A stretch of DNA of 14,746 nt from an uncultured Clostridia bacterium (GCA_947302065.1 CAMYUO010000010.1:1-14746), one strand, 5' to 3'; counted from the stretch's first letter, positions 6,453 to 14,275 are shown. Notes: generated from the sequence alone by a model not told the origin. Numbers and translations: made by a program.

Positions 6453-6638
6453 ATGCAAAAAAAGTTTTACATAACAAAATGCAGTGAGAAACTCGAATCT
6501 GCGCCGCCTGTGACCGACAGATTCAAGCAGGTGGAGCATCTCAACGAACTGCTCGACCTCGGCTGGCGGATAAAAGAGCTCAAGGTCGAAAACTGCGACA
6601 CATATTTTATTCTGGAAAAAGAGGATAAGAAGGCGTAG
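6453..6638 (+). CDS. Small conserved-looking hypothetical protein, 61 aa
   Basis: The product is a small acidic/basic soluble protein beginning MQKKFYITKC and containing VEHLNELLDLGWRIKELKV and a final strand TYFILEK. The pattern of a helix, then GW-x-(I/V)-K and a terminal FIL-E-K strand recalls small DUF4177-like proteins, but I cannot confirm a family. ATG 6453 is chosen over ATG 6435 because AAAGGAG (6438-6444) lies 8 nt upstream of 6453 and downstream of 6435. It has its own promoter and ends 14 nt before xylulokinase, whose AAAGGAG overlaps this spacer, so the two genes should be co-transcribed. No functional link to xylulose metabolism can be seen. Confidence 0.8.
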   Translation: MQKKFYITKCSEKLESAPPVTDRFKQVEHLNELLDLGWRIKELKVENCDTYFILEKEDKKA

Positions 6639-6652
6639 AAAGGAGCTTTTCA

Positions 6653-8173
6653 ATGGCTTATCTGCTTGGAATAGACTGTGGAACGAGCGGAACAAAGACA
6701 GTCCTGTTTGACGAAAAAGGCGTGGTCATCGCCTCAGCATCGGCGGAATATCCGCTCTATCAGCCGCACAACGGCTATGCCGAGCAGGACACTGAGGACT
6801 GGAAAAAGGCAATGCTCAGCACGATAGGCGAGGTCATCGCAAAAAGCGGCATAGACAGCGCAGACATCGCAGGCATCGGGCTTTCGGGTCAGATGCACGG
6901 GCTTGTTATGCTCGACAGCGGCGGCAATGTCCTGCGAAAGTCAATAATCTGGTGCGACCAGCGCACGGGCGAGCAGGTCGATAAGATGAACGAGCTGTGC
7001 GGCGAAAAGATAGCCGAGATCAGCGCAAACCCTGCGCTCACAGGCTGGACAGCCGCAAAGATACTCTGGGTGCGTGACAACGAGCCACAGGTCTATGAAA
7101 AGTGCAGGCACATACTTTTGCCGAAGGACTATCTGCGCTATGTGCTCACGGGCGAGCTTGCCACAGAGGTGTCTGATGCGAGCGGAATGCAGCTGCTCGA
7201 TGTAAAAAAACGCTGCTGGTCGGGCGAGCTGTGCGAACTGCTCGGCATAGACAAGGGCTTGCTTGCGCCTGTTTACGAGTCGTGCGAGGTCACGGGCAGG
7301 GTAACAAAGCAAATTGCAGAGCAAACGGGTCTGAAAGAGGGCACGATAGTTGTGGGCGGTGCAGGCGATAACGCCGCAGCTGCGCTGGGAACGGGAGTTT
7401 GCCGGCAGGGCAGGGCGTTCACGACGATAGGCACATCGGGAGTTGTCTTTGCGCACACCGACACGCCGCTTATCGACCCTAAGGGCAGGGTTCACACCTG
7501 CTGCGCCGCTGTGCCGAACAGCTGGCACGTCATGGGCGTGACGCAGGCGGCTGGACTTTCGCTGCGCTGGTTTCGGGACAATTTCTGCGAAAGCGAGATG
7601 CTCTCGGCAAAGCAGCTCGGCGTGAGCGAATACGAGCTGATGAGCAAGCAGGCAGAGGAGATTCCCGCAGGCTGCGAACGGCTGCTGTATCTGCCGTATC
7701 TAATGGGCGAGCGCACACCGCACCTCGATGCAGACGCAAGAGGCGTGTTCTTCGGGCTATCGGCGGTGCACACCAAAAAGCATATGCTGCGTGCGGTAAT
7801 GGAGGGCGTGGCTTACTCGCTGCGTGACTGTGTTGAGGTATTCAGGGAAATGGGCGTTTCCGTTTCGGATATGGCTGCCTGCGGCGGCGGCGGAAGCTCA
7901 CCGCTTTGGCGCTCGATGCTTGCAGACCTTTACGGCTGCGGTGTCAAGACGGTCACGAGCAAAGAGGGTCCCGCACTCGGTGCGGCGATACTTGCATCTG
8001 TGGGCGCAGGCGTTTACTCATCGGTCGAGCAGGCTTGCGAGACGCTCGTACAGAGCAAGGACATGACACCGCCCGACACCGAAAGGGCAGCGGTCTATGA
8101 GCAGTATTATCAGATGTACCGCTCGCTTTACCCTGCGCTGAAAGGCAGCTATCAGGCACTCAAAAAACTATAA
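6653..8173 (+). CDS. xylB: Xylulokinase (FGGY carbohydrate kinase)
   Basis: The 506-aa protein phosphorylates D-xylulose with ATP to xylulose 5-phosphate, feeding the pentose phosphate pathway in the cytosol. N-terminal FGGY domain: GIDCGTSGTKTVLFD (6-20), the xylulokinase signature GLSGQMHGLVMLD (76-88), WCDQRT (100-105), LLPKDYLRYVLTGE (155-168), SDASGMQLLDV (174-184). The catalytic base is D239 in GGAGDNAAAALG. C-terminal domain: TIGTSGVVF, LPYLMGERTPH, GVFFGL, ACGGGGSSPLWRSMLADLYG and EGPALGAAILA. Order, length and GQMHG match XylB rather than glycerol or rhamnulose kinases. AAAGGAG lies 6 nt before ATG 6653. No xylose isomerase, transporter or regulator is adjacent, so it stands apart from a xylose operon within this window. 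Confidence 0.96.
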   Translation: MAYLLGIDCGTSGTKTVLFDEKGVVIASASAEYPLYQPHNGYAEQDTEDWKKAMLSTIGEVIAKSGIDSADIAGIGLSGQMHGLVMLDSGGNVLRKSIIWCDQRTGEQVDKMNELCGEKIAEISANPALTGWTAAKILWVRDNEPQVYEKCRHILLPKDYLRYVLTGELATEVSDASGMQLLDVKKRCWSGELCELLGIDKGLLAPVYESCEVTGRVTKQIAEQTGLKEGTIVVGGAGDNAAAALGTGVCRQGRAFTTIGTSGVVFAHTDTPLIDPKGRVHTCCAAVPNSWHVMGVTQAAGLSLRWFRDNFCESEMLSAKQLGVSEYELMSKQAEEIPAGCERLLYLPYLMGERTPHLDADARGVFFGLSAVHTKKHMLRAVMEGVAYSLRDCVEVFREMGVSVSDMAACGGGGSSPLWRSMLADLYGCGVKTVTSKEGPALGAAILASVGAGVYSSVEQACETLVQSKDMTPPDTERAAVYEQYYQMYRSLYPALKGSYQALKKL

Positions 8174-8180
8174 TACGCAC

Positions 8181-8220
8181 AAAAAAAGGCTCGGTCAGAT
8201 GACCGAGCCTCTATTATTTT
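8181..8220. terminator. Terminator between convergent xylB and zinc-ribbon gene
   Basis: GGCTCGGTC (8188-8196) pairs with GACCGAGCC (8201-8209) around AGAT. On the minus strand the stem is followed by seven T (complement of 8181-8187), a strong terminator for the zinc-ribbon gene 16 nt away. On the plus strand the tail CTATTATTTT is weaker but could also end the xylB transcript. Confidence 0.9.
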
Positions 8221-8224
8221 GCAA

Positions 8225-10213
8225 TTATGCAGCCTTTTTGGTTGTTGTGGTGGTCTCCTCGGGAGCCTTTTCAGTTTCCTTTGTGGTCTCCTCAGGCTTC
8301 TTTTCATCAGCCTTTGTCTCTGCCGGCTTTGCAGCGCCGATAGTTGTGATAGTGTAGTTCTTGCCATCGTTCTCAACAGCCTTGTCAAGAGACTCCTGCT
8401 CCTTGTACAGTGTTACTCTTGCACCGGACTCGTCAACAGCGACCTCAGAACCCTTAACGATCGGGTTTCTCAGCTTGATAAGACCGTATGCTGTAACGTT
8501 GCCCTTGTCTGTAACAACGGTAGCAACTACCTGCTTAACGATGTAGCACTTAGCTGATGAGTTAGCTGTAGCCTCGTCATACTCATAGAGCATTGTCTTA
8601 GCATCCTTGAATGCAACGCTCTTGATCTTGCCGCCTGCGCTCAGACCGGACAGATAAGTTCTGTCAACAGCCTCATCGGAAGCCTGCTTCTTGATCTTGT
8701 CGAACTCTGCATTGAACTTAGCAACGAGATCTGCGTCTGCGTCCTTGCCAAGATACTTAGGAGCGTCGTCACCAACGGTGATCTCCTTTACATAGTAGCC
8801 GTCCTCGTCAGGTGTGCCCTCAGGAACAAAACCTGCGTTTGAGAACTTGTTGCTTGCATATGCCTTAACCTTGAATGTGTCGCCTACCTTGAGCTCCTTT
8901 GAGGAATCCTCAATGTAGAATCTTACGCCGTCCTTAACTTCCTGCGAGCAGTTTTCGGTGTTGACCTTGCTTGCTCTGAGGTAAGGAACTGCGTTTCTGT
9001 ATTCGATAGTGATATCCTTGAAGATATCTACCTTTGTCATCTCTGTCAGACCCTCAACGGTGAATTCCTTCTCCATTGTTGCCTTTTCAGCGGTGTAGCA
9101 GTTTCCGTCAGAATACTCAACGAATACTGCGCCCTCAGGATCGTTAGGATCAGCATACTGAGCACCTCTGAGTCTTGCGATAACAACTACCTTGTCGCCG
9201 TTCTTGAGGTTTTTGTAGTATGTATCCTTGAATGAATATCTTACAAAGCTCTTTGCGCCGGAAGTATCAAGCTCTGCAGAGCCCTTGCCGTCGTTGCCCT
9301 CGAACTTGACAGCAACGCCGTCGAACATATCGATCTTTGTACCGCTCTTGAGTCCCTCAACGGTAACTTCATACTCAGCGTTCTCGATCTTGATGTTCTT
9401 ATCTTCGAGATAGCTCTCGTTGAACTCGAGCTTGATCGTAACGGTATCGTCGTTTTTCAGACCCTTAGCCTTATCCTCACCGTTAACAGTGATCTTCAGG
9501 CCTGCGCTCTCGCTGAGCAGTGCGTCACGCATCTCACGAGCTTCCTTGATGTTGCCAGCCTTTGTGTAAGCGTCGAGCAGTTTCTTCTCGCCTACCTCAA
9601 AGTAAGGAGACTTGGCATTTTCCTCATCATCTCCCGTAAGGGATGTGTCGCCGAGATAATCGGTCACTTCACCGAGGTTGTAAACGCTGTCGCTGTACTT
9701 ATTGAGCGTTGCGGAAGCAACTCCGCCGCCGTCTATACCGCTGAACTTGACTTTGATAAGATCCTTTGCATCTATCTTCTGGAATCTGAAGAAGATGTGC
9801 TTGATAACAAAGAAACCAACGATGCACACTACAAGCGCAACAGCGATGATGATGATGAGCTTGAGGTTCTTCTTGAAGAAGTTGTCGCCCGTCTTAACAG
9901 CTGCGCCCGGTGCACCAAAGCCCGGCTGCGGCTGACCGCCTGCATAGAAATTGTTCTGCTGCGGCTGGAAACCTGTCTGCTGCGGCTGCTGGAATGGATT
10001 CTGTGTGTTCTGGGTGTTCTGAGTGTTTACTGTATTTACTGTGTTTACAGTATTTGCAGTAGCCTGAGTGTTCACAGCTGCAGTATTCTGACCTGCGCCT
10101 GCTGCACTCTGCTGAGCCTGCATTTCAGCGATGTTTGCTCCGCACCCCAGACAGAACTTGTCATCCGGTCCTAACTGATGACCGCATTTGAGACAAAATT
10201 TGATAGTATTCAT
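8225..10213 (-). CDS. Zinc-ribbon, single-pass membrane protein with repeated extracytoplasmic modules
   Basis: About 662 aa. The N-terminus is a zinc ribbon (FCLKCG and FCLGCG; C7, C10, C21, C24), followed by a flexible N/T/Q/P/G-rich linker (about 31-110) with NTV/NTQ repeats, KKNLK and one membrane helix (about 117-138). The rest is probably outside the cell. I see three related modules starting near 146 (KIDAKDLIKVKFSGIDG), 291 (KIDMFDGVAVKFEGNDG) and 392 (KVDIFKDITIEY), two of them preceded by LK-NGD-type strands, suggesting tandem beta domains. A further domain covers about 486-625 and ends in a T/E/K-rich tail. N-terminal zinc ribbon plus one helix is a common layout of Firmicutes surface proteins of unknown role. 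Start supported by GGAGGAAGAG just upstream. Confidence 0.9.
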   Translation of the reverse strand: MNTIKFCLKCGHQLGPDDKFCLGCGANIAEMQAQQSAAGAGQNTAAVNTQATANTVNTVNTVNTQNTQNTQNPFQQPQQTGFQPQQNNFYAGGQPQPGFGAPGAAVKTGDNFFKKNLKLIIIIAVALVVCIVGFFVIKHIFFRFQKIDAKDLIKVKFSGIDGGGVASATLNKYSDSVYNLGEVTDYLGDTSLTGDDEENAKSPYFEVGEKKLLDAYTKAGNIKEAREMRDALLSESAGLKITVNGEDKAKGLKNDDTVTIKLEFNESYLEDKNIKIENAEYEVTVEGLKSGTKIDMFDGVAVKFEGNDGKGSAELDTSGAKSFVRYSFKDTYYKNLKNGDKVVVIARLRGAQYADPNDPEGAVFVEYSDGNCYTAEKATMEKEFTVEGLTEMTKVDIFKDITIEYRNAVPYLRASKVNTENCSQEVKDGVRFYIEDSSKELKVGDTFKVKAYASNKFSNAGFVPEGTPDEDGYYVKEITVGDDAPKYLGKDADADLVAKFNAEFDKIKKQASDEAVDRTYLSGLSAGGKIKSVAFKDAKTMLYEYDEATANSSAKCYIVKQVVATVVTDKGNVTAYGLIKLRNPIVKGSEVAVDESGARVTLYKEQESLDKAVENDGKNYTITTIGAAKPAETKADEKKPEETTKETEKAPEETTTTTKKAA
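9998..10075 (-). repeat. In-frame 9-nt minisatellite encoding the NTV/NTQ linker
   Basis: On the coding strand the units read approximately AACACT/CAG or AACAC(A/T)GTA, producing NTQ-AT-ANTV-NTV-NTV-NTQ-NTQ-NTQ. The period of nine keeps frame, so copy-number change would lengthen or shorten the cytoplasmic linker between zinc ribbon and membrane helix without breaking the gene. Confidence 0.75.
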
Positions 10214-10285
10214 ATCTCTTCCTCCATCAAAAAATTGTTCTTGTCATATCATATATTGTGTCTCCATAGATACTTTGACAGTATA

Positions 10286-10314
10286 ATTATATATTATACT
10301 CAAATCGTTGTCAA
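10286..10314 (-). promoter_or_regulatory. Sigma-A promoter for the zinc-ribbon membrane protein
   Basis: On the minus strand TTGACA (10309-10314) and TATAAT (10286-10291) match consensus fully with a 17-bp spacer that is very AT-rich. The start is expected near 10279, giving a leader of about 65 nt to the ATG at 10213. Confidence 0.88.
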
Positions 10315-10505
10315 TAAAAATAACGATTTTCATATAAAATACGCAATTTTGACCACCTCCCGTGCTCTTTTTTGTTTATTTGAACAAACTGTGAGACATT
10401 TATTTCACCTACCTGTCACAAAAGCAGTTTTTACGCCGTTTGCGCATAGGCTGCGGCGTTTTTGTCAACACTGTCATTGTGCAGAATTTTCAAAGAGGTG
10501 AGCAG
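10315..10505 (+). promoter_or_regulatory. Leader region of the DUF421 gene with a terminator-like hairpin
   Basis: There is no gene between 10214 and 10505. Besides the minus-strand promoter, I see an inverted repeat TTTGTT/AACAAA around 10370-10387 and a hairpin ACGCCG (10433-10438) with CGGCGT (10454-10459) followed by T5 (to 10463), which looks like a weak terminator about 40 nt before the DUF421 start. A clear plus-strand promoter was not found, so how DUF421 is expressed is unresolved. Confidence 0.4.
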
Positions 10506-11192
10506 ATGTTCATTGTATTTTTCAGGGCGGTCATACTTTATCTTATCATCGTCGGCGGTGTGCGGCTGATGGGCAAGCGCCAGCTGGGCGAGCTGCAGCC
10601 GTCGGAGCTCGTGGTCACGGTGCTTTTATCAAACATTGCGACTCTGCCTGTTGAAAACACGGGCATCCCGATGCTTATGGGCATTATCCCGATATTCACG
10701 CTGGTGAGCCTTGATGTGATACTTTCGCATCTGCTCATGCGTTTCAGACCGCTGCGCAAGGCGATGTGCGGCTGTGCAAAAATAGTTATCTCGGGCGGTC
10801 GGATAGACCAGAAAGTGCTCAGAGACCTGCGGTTCTCGGTCGATGACCTGATGCAGAGCCTGCGCAGTCAGCAGGTTTTCGACATCGCACAGGTGCAGCT
10901 TGCCGTCGTCGAAACGACAGGGCAGATAAGCGTTTATCAGAAACAGCCCTTTCAGCCTGCGACCTGCAAAGACCTGAAAATAAAAGGCGAGAGCGCCGAC
11001 CCGCCTCAGCTCGTCATCGACAGCGGCAGGGTAGTCGAGGGTGCGCTCACATCGCTCGGCTTTGATGATAAGTGGCTGCAAAGCACCCTTGCGTCAAAGG
11101 GTCTGCGCACAAAAGACGTTTTCATAATGACCTGCACCAAAGACGCACAGACGAGCATTATCCCGTTTGAAAGAAAGGCGGCAGGCAGATGA
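10506..11192 (+). CDS. DUF421 / YetF-family membrane protein
   Basis: The 228-aa protein has three predicted N-terminal membrane helices (about 3-20, 35-49, 54-78) and a cytosolic C-terminal YetF-type domain. Family marks are GVRLMGKRQLGELQPSELVV (18-37), SNIATLP, and SVDDLMQSLRSQQVFDIAQV (111-130) followed by QLAVVETTGQISV. DUF421 proteins are common in spore-forming Firmicutes; their biochemical activity is not settled. ATG 10506 follows AGAGGTGA (10494-10501); the longer frame from 10440 would translate the upstream hairpin and lacks a ribosome site. The stop overlaps the DUF4363 start by four bases (ATGA), implying translational coupling. Confidence 0.9.
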   Translation: MFIVFFRAVILYLIIVGGVRLMGKRQLGELQPSELVVTVLLSNIATLPVENTGIPMLMGIIPIFTLVSLDVILSHLLMRFRPLRKAMCGCAKIVISGGRIDQKVLRDLRFSVDDLMQSLRSQQVFDIAQVQLAVVETTGQISVYQKQPFQPATCKDLKIKGESADPPQLVIDSGRVVEGALTSLGFDDKWLQSTLASKGLRTKDVFIMTCTKDAQTSIIPFERKAAGR

Positions 11193-11560
11193 AAAGGCTT
11201 GTTATCAGCATTTGCATACTTGTGTTCATCGCAGCGCTCTCGGTCGGCTCGGTCGTTATGATAAAGCTGGGCAACGAGCAGCTCGGCGAGCTTGTGGAAA
11301 GCACCGAGCAGGCGTATCTGAGCGGCGGCGACACCAAAAAAGCGCTTGACGAGCTTGAAAGCTTCTGGGATAAGTATTATCTTGCGCTGTCGTATTTTTC
11401 TGCCGAGCCGACCATGGCGGATATGACACGGGCAGTAAAAAAGCTGCCCGACCTGTACAAAGCGGGCAGCGATGATTTTCTTGCGGAACTCAATAGTATA
11501 AAACACTGGTCAAAGCTGCTGTATGATACGCAGTTTCCCGACCTGTCGTCGATATTCTGA
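11189..11560 (+). CDS. DUF4363-family membrane-anchored protein
   Basis: This 123-aa protein has an N-terminal hydrophobic helix (about 4-26, after MKR) and a helical extracytoplasmic remainder with ESFWDKYYLALSYF and LLYDTQFPDLSSIF. I place it in DUF4363, which often sits directly behind DUF421 genes in Clostridia. It starts inside the DUF421 stop codon (ATGA at 11189-11192), so the two are made together and may act as a membrane complex; that is inference. Repeat B2 begins about 16 nt after its stop. The helix lacks a lipobox and probably stays as an anchor. Confidence 0.85.
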   Translation: MKRLVISICILVFIAALSVGSVVMIKLGNEQLGELVESTEQAYLSGGDTKKALDELESFWDKYYLALSYFSAEPTMADMTRAVKKLPDLYKAGSDDFLAELNSIKHWSKLLYDTQFPDLSSIF

Positions 11561-11575
11561 ATATTACTCAATAAT

Positions 11576-11847
11576 AACAGGTTTTTCGCCCAGCCTTTTC
11601 TCGTAAAAGAAAGGCAAATTGTCCTTCGGACAATCGGGGTCAAGGGCGGCGCCCTTGTCGCTGACCGCAGTCAGCGAAATCCCTTACCTCGTGCGCTCCG
11701 CAAAGGGTGAATTTTCAAACAGTCCTGTGGACTGTTTGAAAATGAGGTTTACCACTGCTACGCAGTGCCAAGCCCTGCAAGAGAGGGCGCTCCCTTACCC
11801 TGTGGTAACGTCGGTATCCTCAATCCGCATGCGAAAGTGCGGATTGA
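11576..11847 (+). repeat. Intergenic hairpin element B, copy 2 (B2)
   Basis: Homologous to 1602-1824. Hairpins: 11593-11598/11610-11615, CAAGGGC 11641-11647/11651-11657, CGCTGAC 11659-11665/11670-11676 (loop CGCA), 11712-11725/11729-11742 (14 bp, loop TGT), GCCCT 11772-11776/11784-11788 (loop GCAAGAG) and CAATCCGC 11821-11828/11839-11846. Two hairpins absent from B1 are inserted: ATTGTCC/GGACAAT (11618-11634, loop TTC) and CACTGC/GCAGTG (11753-11767, loop TAC). Stems differ from B1 in sequence but stay paired. It lies between convergent genes (DUF4363 plus, GH130 minus). From 11848 to 11901 I see nothing identifiable. Confidence 0.8.
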
Positions 11848-11901
11848 CTCTCCTTGTCGAGTTTATGTTTCGTGGGTTTTTCGGTCGCCAAAATAATCGC
11901 A

Positions 11902-12900
11902 TCAAATTGACGAATGATTTTTGACGTATTCCACCGTTTCATCAACTGTCGTGAACGCAAGACCGACCACGGTGTCGGCGCAGCCGTAATAGATAGCTAT
12001 GCGTCCCGTGTCGGCATCACACAGCGCAGCGCACGGGAAAGTCACGTTCGGCACGTCGCCGACGCACTCATACTGCTCCCTCGGGTTTAGCAGGTAATCT
12101 GCACAGCGGTACTTGACCTTCCACGGCTCGTCGGTGTCGAGAATGCAGGCGGAAAAGCTGTAAACAAAGCCGTTGCACGACTGCAAAACGCCGTGATAAA
12201 AGCACAGCCAGCCCTCGCTTGTCTCGATAGGGATAGGGCCTGCGCCTATCTTTGTCGATTCCCACGGCATGAACGGCGACATAACGTGGCGGTGCTCGCC
12301 CCAGTATTTCATATCGGGCGACTGCGAGATGAACATATCACCGAACGGCGTGTGACCGTCGTCCGACGGGCGTGAGAGCATAACGTATTTACCATTAATT
12401 TTTCTCGGGAAAAGCACACCGTTGCGGTTGAACGGCAGAAAAGCGTTCTCGCACTGGTAAAAAGTTTTGAAATCAAAAGTATAGCCGATGCCGATAGTCG
12501 GCTGGCGGTTAAAGGCGTTGCACCAGGTCACCCAGAACCTGTCGCCGATAAAGCACACACGGGGGTCGTAGCCGTAGAGCCAGTCGTTGACCTGCTCGGT
12601 GGACGGGTCAGCCTGCACAAAATGTATCCTTTCCTCGTCGATGCGCCAGTTTATGCCGTCATCGGAAAAGCCTGCGTGCAGCTGCATCGCACGGCGCTTA
12701 TCGTCTATCCTGAACACGCCTGCAAAGCCGCTGCCAAACGGCACGACAGCGGAATTGAATATCGAATTTGCGCACTTTACGGCATCACGGGGAATAACGG
12801 GGTTTTTGTCGTATCTCCACACGACATCGGTGCAGCCCTGCGGCTTATCCTGCCAGGGAATGTTAGGGATTGCTTGTCCATTAAGAATTTGTACGTTCAT
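11902..12900 (-). CDS. GH130 beta-mannoside phosphorylase (mannooligosaccharide-phosphorylase-like)
   Basis: The 332-aa protein is a five-bladed beta-propeller GH130 enzyme, which cleaves beta-mannosides with phosphate to release alpha-mannose 1-phosphate in the cytosol. Visible motifs: NPVIPRD (33-39), FNSAVV (48-53), the YDPRV strand (111-115) whose D112 is the likely general acid, [11 protein letters not shown] (158-168), [14 protein letters not shown] (176-188), [16 protein letters not shown] (216-231), FYHGV (234-238) and [13 protein letters not shown] (303-315). Length and these motifs fit the mannooligosaccharide-type branch better than longer mannosylglucose phosphorylases, but substrate is not proven. 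ATG 12900 has GGAGGAAAA directly upstream; extending the frame to 13086 would translate the heptamer repeat. No epimerase, mannanase or sugar transporter is adjacent. Confidence 0.9.
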   Translation of the reverse strand: MNVQILNGQAIPNIPWQDKPQGCTDVVWRYDKNPVIPRDAVKCANSIFNSAVVPFGSGFAGVFRIDDKRRAMQLHAGFSDDGINWRIDEERIHFVQADPSTEQVNDWLYGYDPRVCFIGDRFWVTWCNAFNRQPTIGIGYTFDFKTFYQCENAFLPFNRNGVLFPRKINGKYVMLSRPSDDGHTPFGDMFISQSPDMKYWGEHRHVMSPFMPWESTKIGAGPIPIETSEGWLCFYHGVLQSCNGFVYSFSACILDTDEPWKVKYRCADYLLNPREQYECVGDVPNVTFPCAALCDADTGRIAIYYGCADTVVGLAFTTVDETVEYVKNHSSI

Positions 12901-12914
12901 AGTTTTCCTCCAGA

Positions 12915-12955
12915 AATAATGAATAGTGAATAGTGAATAATGAAAAGTGAATAAT
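12915..12955. repeat. Heptamer tandem repeat in the GH130 leader
   Basis: Five degenerate 7-bp units plus a partial one read AATAATG, AATAGTG, AATAGTG, AATAATG, AAAAGTG, AATAAT on the plus strand. On the minus strand this is a CATTATT/CACTATT run directly before the GH130 ribosome binding site (12907-12911). Similar TTCAYTATT arrays are familiar in intergenic DNA of Clostridia. A small hairpin ATCGCC/GGCGAT (12962-12977) lies next to it. Confidence 0.8.
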
Positions 12956-12993
12956 TGCGGTATCGCCTTGCGGCGATGATTTTGAATATAAGC

Positions 12994-13027
12994 AAAGCCA
13001 TATAGAACGCTTTGTCTATATGGCTTT
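12994..13027 (-). terminator. Hairpin after the 180-aa hypothetical gene
   Basis: AAAGCCATATAGA (12994-13006) pairs perfectly over 13 bp with 13015-13027 around an 8-nt loop, starting 7 nt beyond the stop of the minus-strand hypothetical gene. On the minus strand it ends GGCTTT followed by GCTTATATTC, so the U run is mostly within the stem. It probably ends the three-gene unit and separates it from GH130. Confidence 0.7.
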
Positions 13028-13033
13028 TGGGTT

Positions 13034-13576
13034 TCAAAGATGTTGTATTTCCCACAACCTGTACACCGCAAAATCACCGGTTTCAAGCGTCAGCGGCGGG
13101 TGGGTGCTGACGTACTTTTCCCGTTCGGCAAGATATGCTCTTATCTCGCCCTCCGTCTCAAACAGCTCGTTGTCGTTGAGCGAAAACTGCGGGAAAACGT
13201 AAGGCACCTCGTTGTACACGGCGGAATAATAATCTCCGCCCGTATAGGCGTAATCATACCCGAGGAACGTCTTTTCAAGACCTGTCGGGTCAAACTGCGG
13301 CTGCGGTATATCCGTTTCGCACAGGATAAGGCGGTACTTGATACCACGCTCCTGCGACGTTTCTATATACTTTCTGATATATTCCGTATCCGTGCAGGCG
13401 GCAACTCGGCTGCCCTCGGGAAAATCATAACAAGTCAGCTCGATATGCTCATCATAGAACTGCTCAAACTCCGGGTCATCGTAAAAATACCAGTTTTCGC
13501 CCTTTGAATCGCAGCTGTCTATGCCTTTGTATCTCTCGTCCGACTGCCGTCTGACGACAATGCCGTTGCAATACAT
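13034..13576 (-). CDS. Hypothetical cytosolic protein, 180 aa
   Basis: I do not recognise a family. The protein is acidic and rich in tyrosine and aspartate, without signal peptide or membrane helix: it starts [18 protein letters not shown], has [18 protein letters not shown], then [35 protein letters not shown] and a C-terminal region ending [13 protein letters not shown]. The alternating strand and helix pattern suggests a small alpha/beta domain of the immunity or SMI1-like size range, but no diagnostic motif was found. It starts 9 nt after the lipoprotein stop, with AGAGGA overlapping that stop region, so it is the last gene of a DUF4321-lipoprotein-hypothetical transcript. Confidence 0.82.
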   Translation of the reverse strand: MYCNGIVVRRQSDERYKGIDSCDSKGENWYFYDDPEFEQFYDEHIELTCYDFPEGSRVAACTDTEYIRKYIETSQERGIKYRLILCETDIPQPQFDPTGLEKTFLGYDYAYTGGDYYSAVYNEVPYVFPQFSLNDNELFETEGEIRAYLAEREKYVSTHPPLTLETGDFAVYRLWEIQHL

Positions 13577-13585
13577 TCTGTCCTC

Positions 13586-14254
13586 TTACTTTTTGATGAT
13601 GTTCTCTATCTCGCCGACACTGTTTTTATCCTTTATCTCGGTCTTATACGCAAGGCGGTGCTCTGTGCCGTCCTTGGTCTTATACAGCGTAGTTTCGGTG
13701 AAATACTCGAGCTTGTCGTCCTCATCGAACACAAATCTCACGGCAAAGCCCGTCGCCTCGGTGTCCTTGGGAACAGTCGGATTGACCTTTGAAACGTCAT
13801 AGACGTGGGTTATCTCTTCCTTGCCGCCGACCTTTTCCATTTTTGCATCGGTTATTGCCGACGGGATATAGGTGAGCATCGTGTCCTGAGTTTTCTTATG
13901 GGTATTGGTGCGTGTAAACTTCAGGAACTTATCGTCGCCCTTGGTGTACTGATAATACTTTTCGTTCTGATAATATACGTTGACCTCGCCGTCATTGTAC
14001 TCGATATTCTCTTTTCCGTCAACGAGCTTCCAGTCTTTATAGACAAGCACGCCGTCTTCATACTTGAACGTAAACGTCTGCTCGACCTTATCGGTATCGG
14101 TGTTTGTCATGACTATCTGCGCCGAGTCGAGCTTTTCAAAGTCCTCACGAGCCTGCATAACAAGGTTATCGCCGACTATATCGGGTTTTCCGCAGCCCGA
14201 AAGGCAGGCGAGCATACATATGCACAAAATAAGCGCAAATGCCCTTGTTTTCAT
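13586..14254 (-). CDS. Lipoprotein of unknown function, 222 aa
   Basis: The N-terminus MKTRAFALILCICMLACLSGC is a lipoprotein signal peptide; the lipobox LSGC puts the lipidated cysteine at residue 21, so the mature protein sits on the outer face of the membrane. The remainder is beta-rich: AQIVMTNTDTDKVEQTFTFKY, KENIEYNDGEVNVYYQNEKYYQYT, and later FAVRFVFDEDDKLEYFTETTLY. That spacing of strands resembles the LolA/LppX-like outer-surface lipoprotein fold, but this is a weak structural guess. Other cysteines are confined to the signal peptide. It begins 21 nt after the DUF4321 gene and lies 9 nt before the 180-aa gene. The GGAG near 14266-14269 is a slightly distant ribosome site. Confidence 0.85.
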   Translation of the reverse strand: MKTRAFALILCICMLACLSGCGKPDIVGDNLVMQAREDFEKLDSAQIVMTNTDTDKVEQTFTFKYEDGVLVYKDWKLVDGKENIEYNDGEVNVYYQNEKYYQYTKGDDKFLKFTRTNTHKKTQDTMLTYIPSAITDAKMEKVGGKEEITHVYDVSKVNPTVPKDTEATGFAVRFVFDEDDKLEYFTETTLYKTKDGTEHRLAYKTEIKDKNSVGEIENIIKK

Positions 14255-14275
14255 ATCAAACTCAACTCCAGTCTG

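Noticed and set aside
6653..8173. A complete xylose utilisation operon
   Set aside because: Only xylulokinase is present; neighbours are cardiolipin synthase, a 61-aa protein and a surface protein, with no isomerase, transporter or regulator.
10275..10300. Plus-strand TTGACA plus TATACT as a promoter for DUF421
   Set aside because: The spacer is only 14 bp and it overlaps the perfect minus-strand promoter; the hexamers are likely by-products of the AT-rich stretch.
11619..11924. 101-aa reading frame inside B2
   Set aside because: Its sequence is the translation of successive hairpins and lacks a ribosome site; homologous B1 does not keep the frame.
12901..13086. N-terminal extension of GH130 to ATG 13086
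   Set aside because: It would translate the heptamer array (giving [14 protein letters not shown] text) and a terminator hairpin; ATG 12900 has a good ribosome site.
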